A program made the position numbers and the translations under genes. A stretch of 54,929 bases of DNA from an uncultured Myxococcales bacterium. Lineage in GTDB: Bacteria; Myxococcota_A; Bradymonadia; UBA7976; VGTA01. The stretch is from NCBI GenBank assembly GCA_937146725.1, contig CAKZRU010000088.1, positions 1 to 54,929 of the forward strand. Reading direction: 5' to 3'. Below, in pieces: positions 54,267 to 54,929 of the stretch. Each line of letters begins with the position of its first letter. Positions within the stretch are counted from its first letter, which is position 1. A model generated the notes under the pieces. That model did no database searches and had not been told where the DNA came from. It worked only from the letters and a program-made list of their open reading frames with translations.

Positions 54267-54929
54267 TCAATTTGCCATTAAGGAAAAAAATTTCAGTGTA
54301 CAAAAGAGCGTGGCAAAATAGAAAGCGAGCATGAGCATTTGACCTTGAATACTTTTCTGATCACTCTGCGCTTTCAAAGGCATTTTAGCTTCCAAGATAT
54401 ATCTTGCGCTGACAAACATTTGCAAAACCACAGCATAGCACATACTCAAAATAGCCACCGCAAAGAGCGGACCAGAAAGTTGTGGTTGCTTAGAGTGATA
54501 AAAAACCATGGTTAAGCTCAATCCCAACATGAGCCCAGCACCTTTTACACTACTGTTATGCAAACTTAATAAGCGTGCTAAGGTTGGGTTAGATTCAATT
54601 TGAGTGTCCCAAGAAAAATAGCCTACTAAAATAACTAAGCCTAGCATCATAAGTGCAGGGATATTTACAAAAAGAAGTGGTTCATTCAGCCCAAGCTTAA
54701 CCAAGCATGCAATGATGATACTCAAAGAAACCCATAATGCTGTCTTAGAAGCTCTGTGAGTTTGTTCATTCTGAAGCAAATTATCCTTATTTAACTCATT
54801 TTGAGAATCGTTTAAAGGGTGTGACTGTCGTACTAAATAAGCTGAAATCGGCGCTAATAGCATCGCTATGGCCACCCCATAAAACACAGCTTGGGCAGAT
54901 CGCATTAAGTCCGGCAAAAAGGCACTTGG
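54267..54929 (-). CDS. Partial multi-pass membrane protein, N-terminus beyond window
   Basis: The frame is open to the window edge (reads PSAFLPDLMRSAQAVFYG), so the start is probably outside. A TTG at 54917 is the only in-window early start. At least five hydrophobic segments are seen: AVFYGVAIAMLLAPISAYL, ALWVSLSIIIACLVKLGL, LLFVNIPALMMLGLVIL, GLMLGLSLTMVFY, LFAVAILSMCYAVVLQMF and a last one near the C-terminus. A charged loop follows the first helix. No family is recognised. It is followed by a 68-bp gap before GH128. Confidence 0.65.
   Translation of the reverse strand, partial: PSAFLPDLMRSAQAVFYGVAIAMLLAPISAYLVRQSHPLNDSQNELNKDNLLQNEQTHRASKTALWVSLSIIIACLVKLGLNEPLLFVNIPALMMLGLVILVGYFSWDTQIESNPTLARLLSLHNSSVKGAGLMLGLSLTMVFYHSKQPQLSGPLFAVAILSMCYAVVLQMFVSARYILEAKMPLKAQSDQKSIQGQMLMLAFYFATLFCTLKFFSLMAN

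Overview
The window comes from a Gram-negative bacterium. Many proteins carry lipoboxes, one protein ends in a predicted outer-membrane barrel, and nothing looks Gram-positive. Several features point to the Myxococcota/Bradymonadales-like delta-proteobacterial group: DUF4215 (myxococcus cysteine-rich) repeats, FGE-sulfatase-fold surface proteins, alanine/glycine 'AGE' linkers after lipoproteins, FG-GAP and cadherin-like giant proteins, and a MYXO-CTERM-like sorting tail. That placement is an inference from protein style. No rRNA, tRNA, CRISPR array or recognisable insertion sequence was found. Layout: (1) 1-6446 is a four-gene restriction-modification locus. Two overlapping cytosine methyltransferase genes on the minus strand diverge from an McrB-like GTPase and an McrC-like nuclease, the gene content of LlaJI-type systems. 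(2) 6687-14198 is a mixed region: a lipoprotein, a cytoplasmic leucine-rich-repeat protein, an M3 oligopeptidase lipoprotein, a HepT/MntA-type HEPN-nucleotidyltransferase pair and a membrane protein. (3) 14216-31576 is a beta-1,3-glucan (laminarin) utilisation locus. A large multi-module GH16 lipoprotein diverges from a polycistronic unit: ROK repressor, small GH16 lipoprotein, Opp/Dpp-type ABC transporter (binding protein, two permeases, fused double ATPase), GH1 beta-glucosidase, a glycosidase joined to a predicted outer-membrane barrel, and two small lipoproteins. Two matching inverted repeats in the divergent promoter region look like ROK operators. (4) 31577-35559 holds a flagellin 3'-end remnant, an MBL-fold hydrolase, an asparagine synthetase and a divergent AsnC-type regulator. 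(5) 35691-54198 encodes surface proteins: a 2597-residue FG-GAP/cadherin-like protein, a Cys-rich lipoprotein, a trypsin-like lipoprotein, a 1920-residue DUF4215/FGE-fold protein and a GH128 glucanase. Between them lies a nucleotidyltransferase-type gene pair flanked by a perfect 84-bp direct repeat of the sorting-tail coding sequence. (6) The window ends in a partial membrane protein. The glucan genes form a plausible pathway: surface GH16 and GH128 enzymes cut polymer, the barrel-glycosidase and lipoproteins act at the outer membrane, the ABC system imports oligosaccharides, and the cytoplasmic GH1 enzyme releases glucose. The same gene set (GH16, GH1, Opp-type ABC, ROK) is known from the laminarin locus of Thermotoga maritima. 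The most novel candidates are the glycosidase-barrel fusion, the 84-bp sorting-tail repeat around a nucleotidyltransferase cassette, the paired ROK operators, the 14+14 repeat architecture of the DUF4215 protein, and the flagellin remnant.
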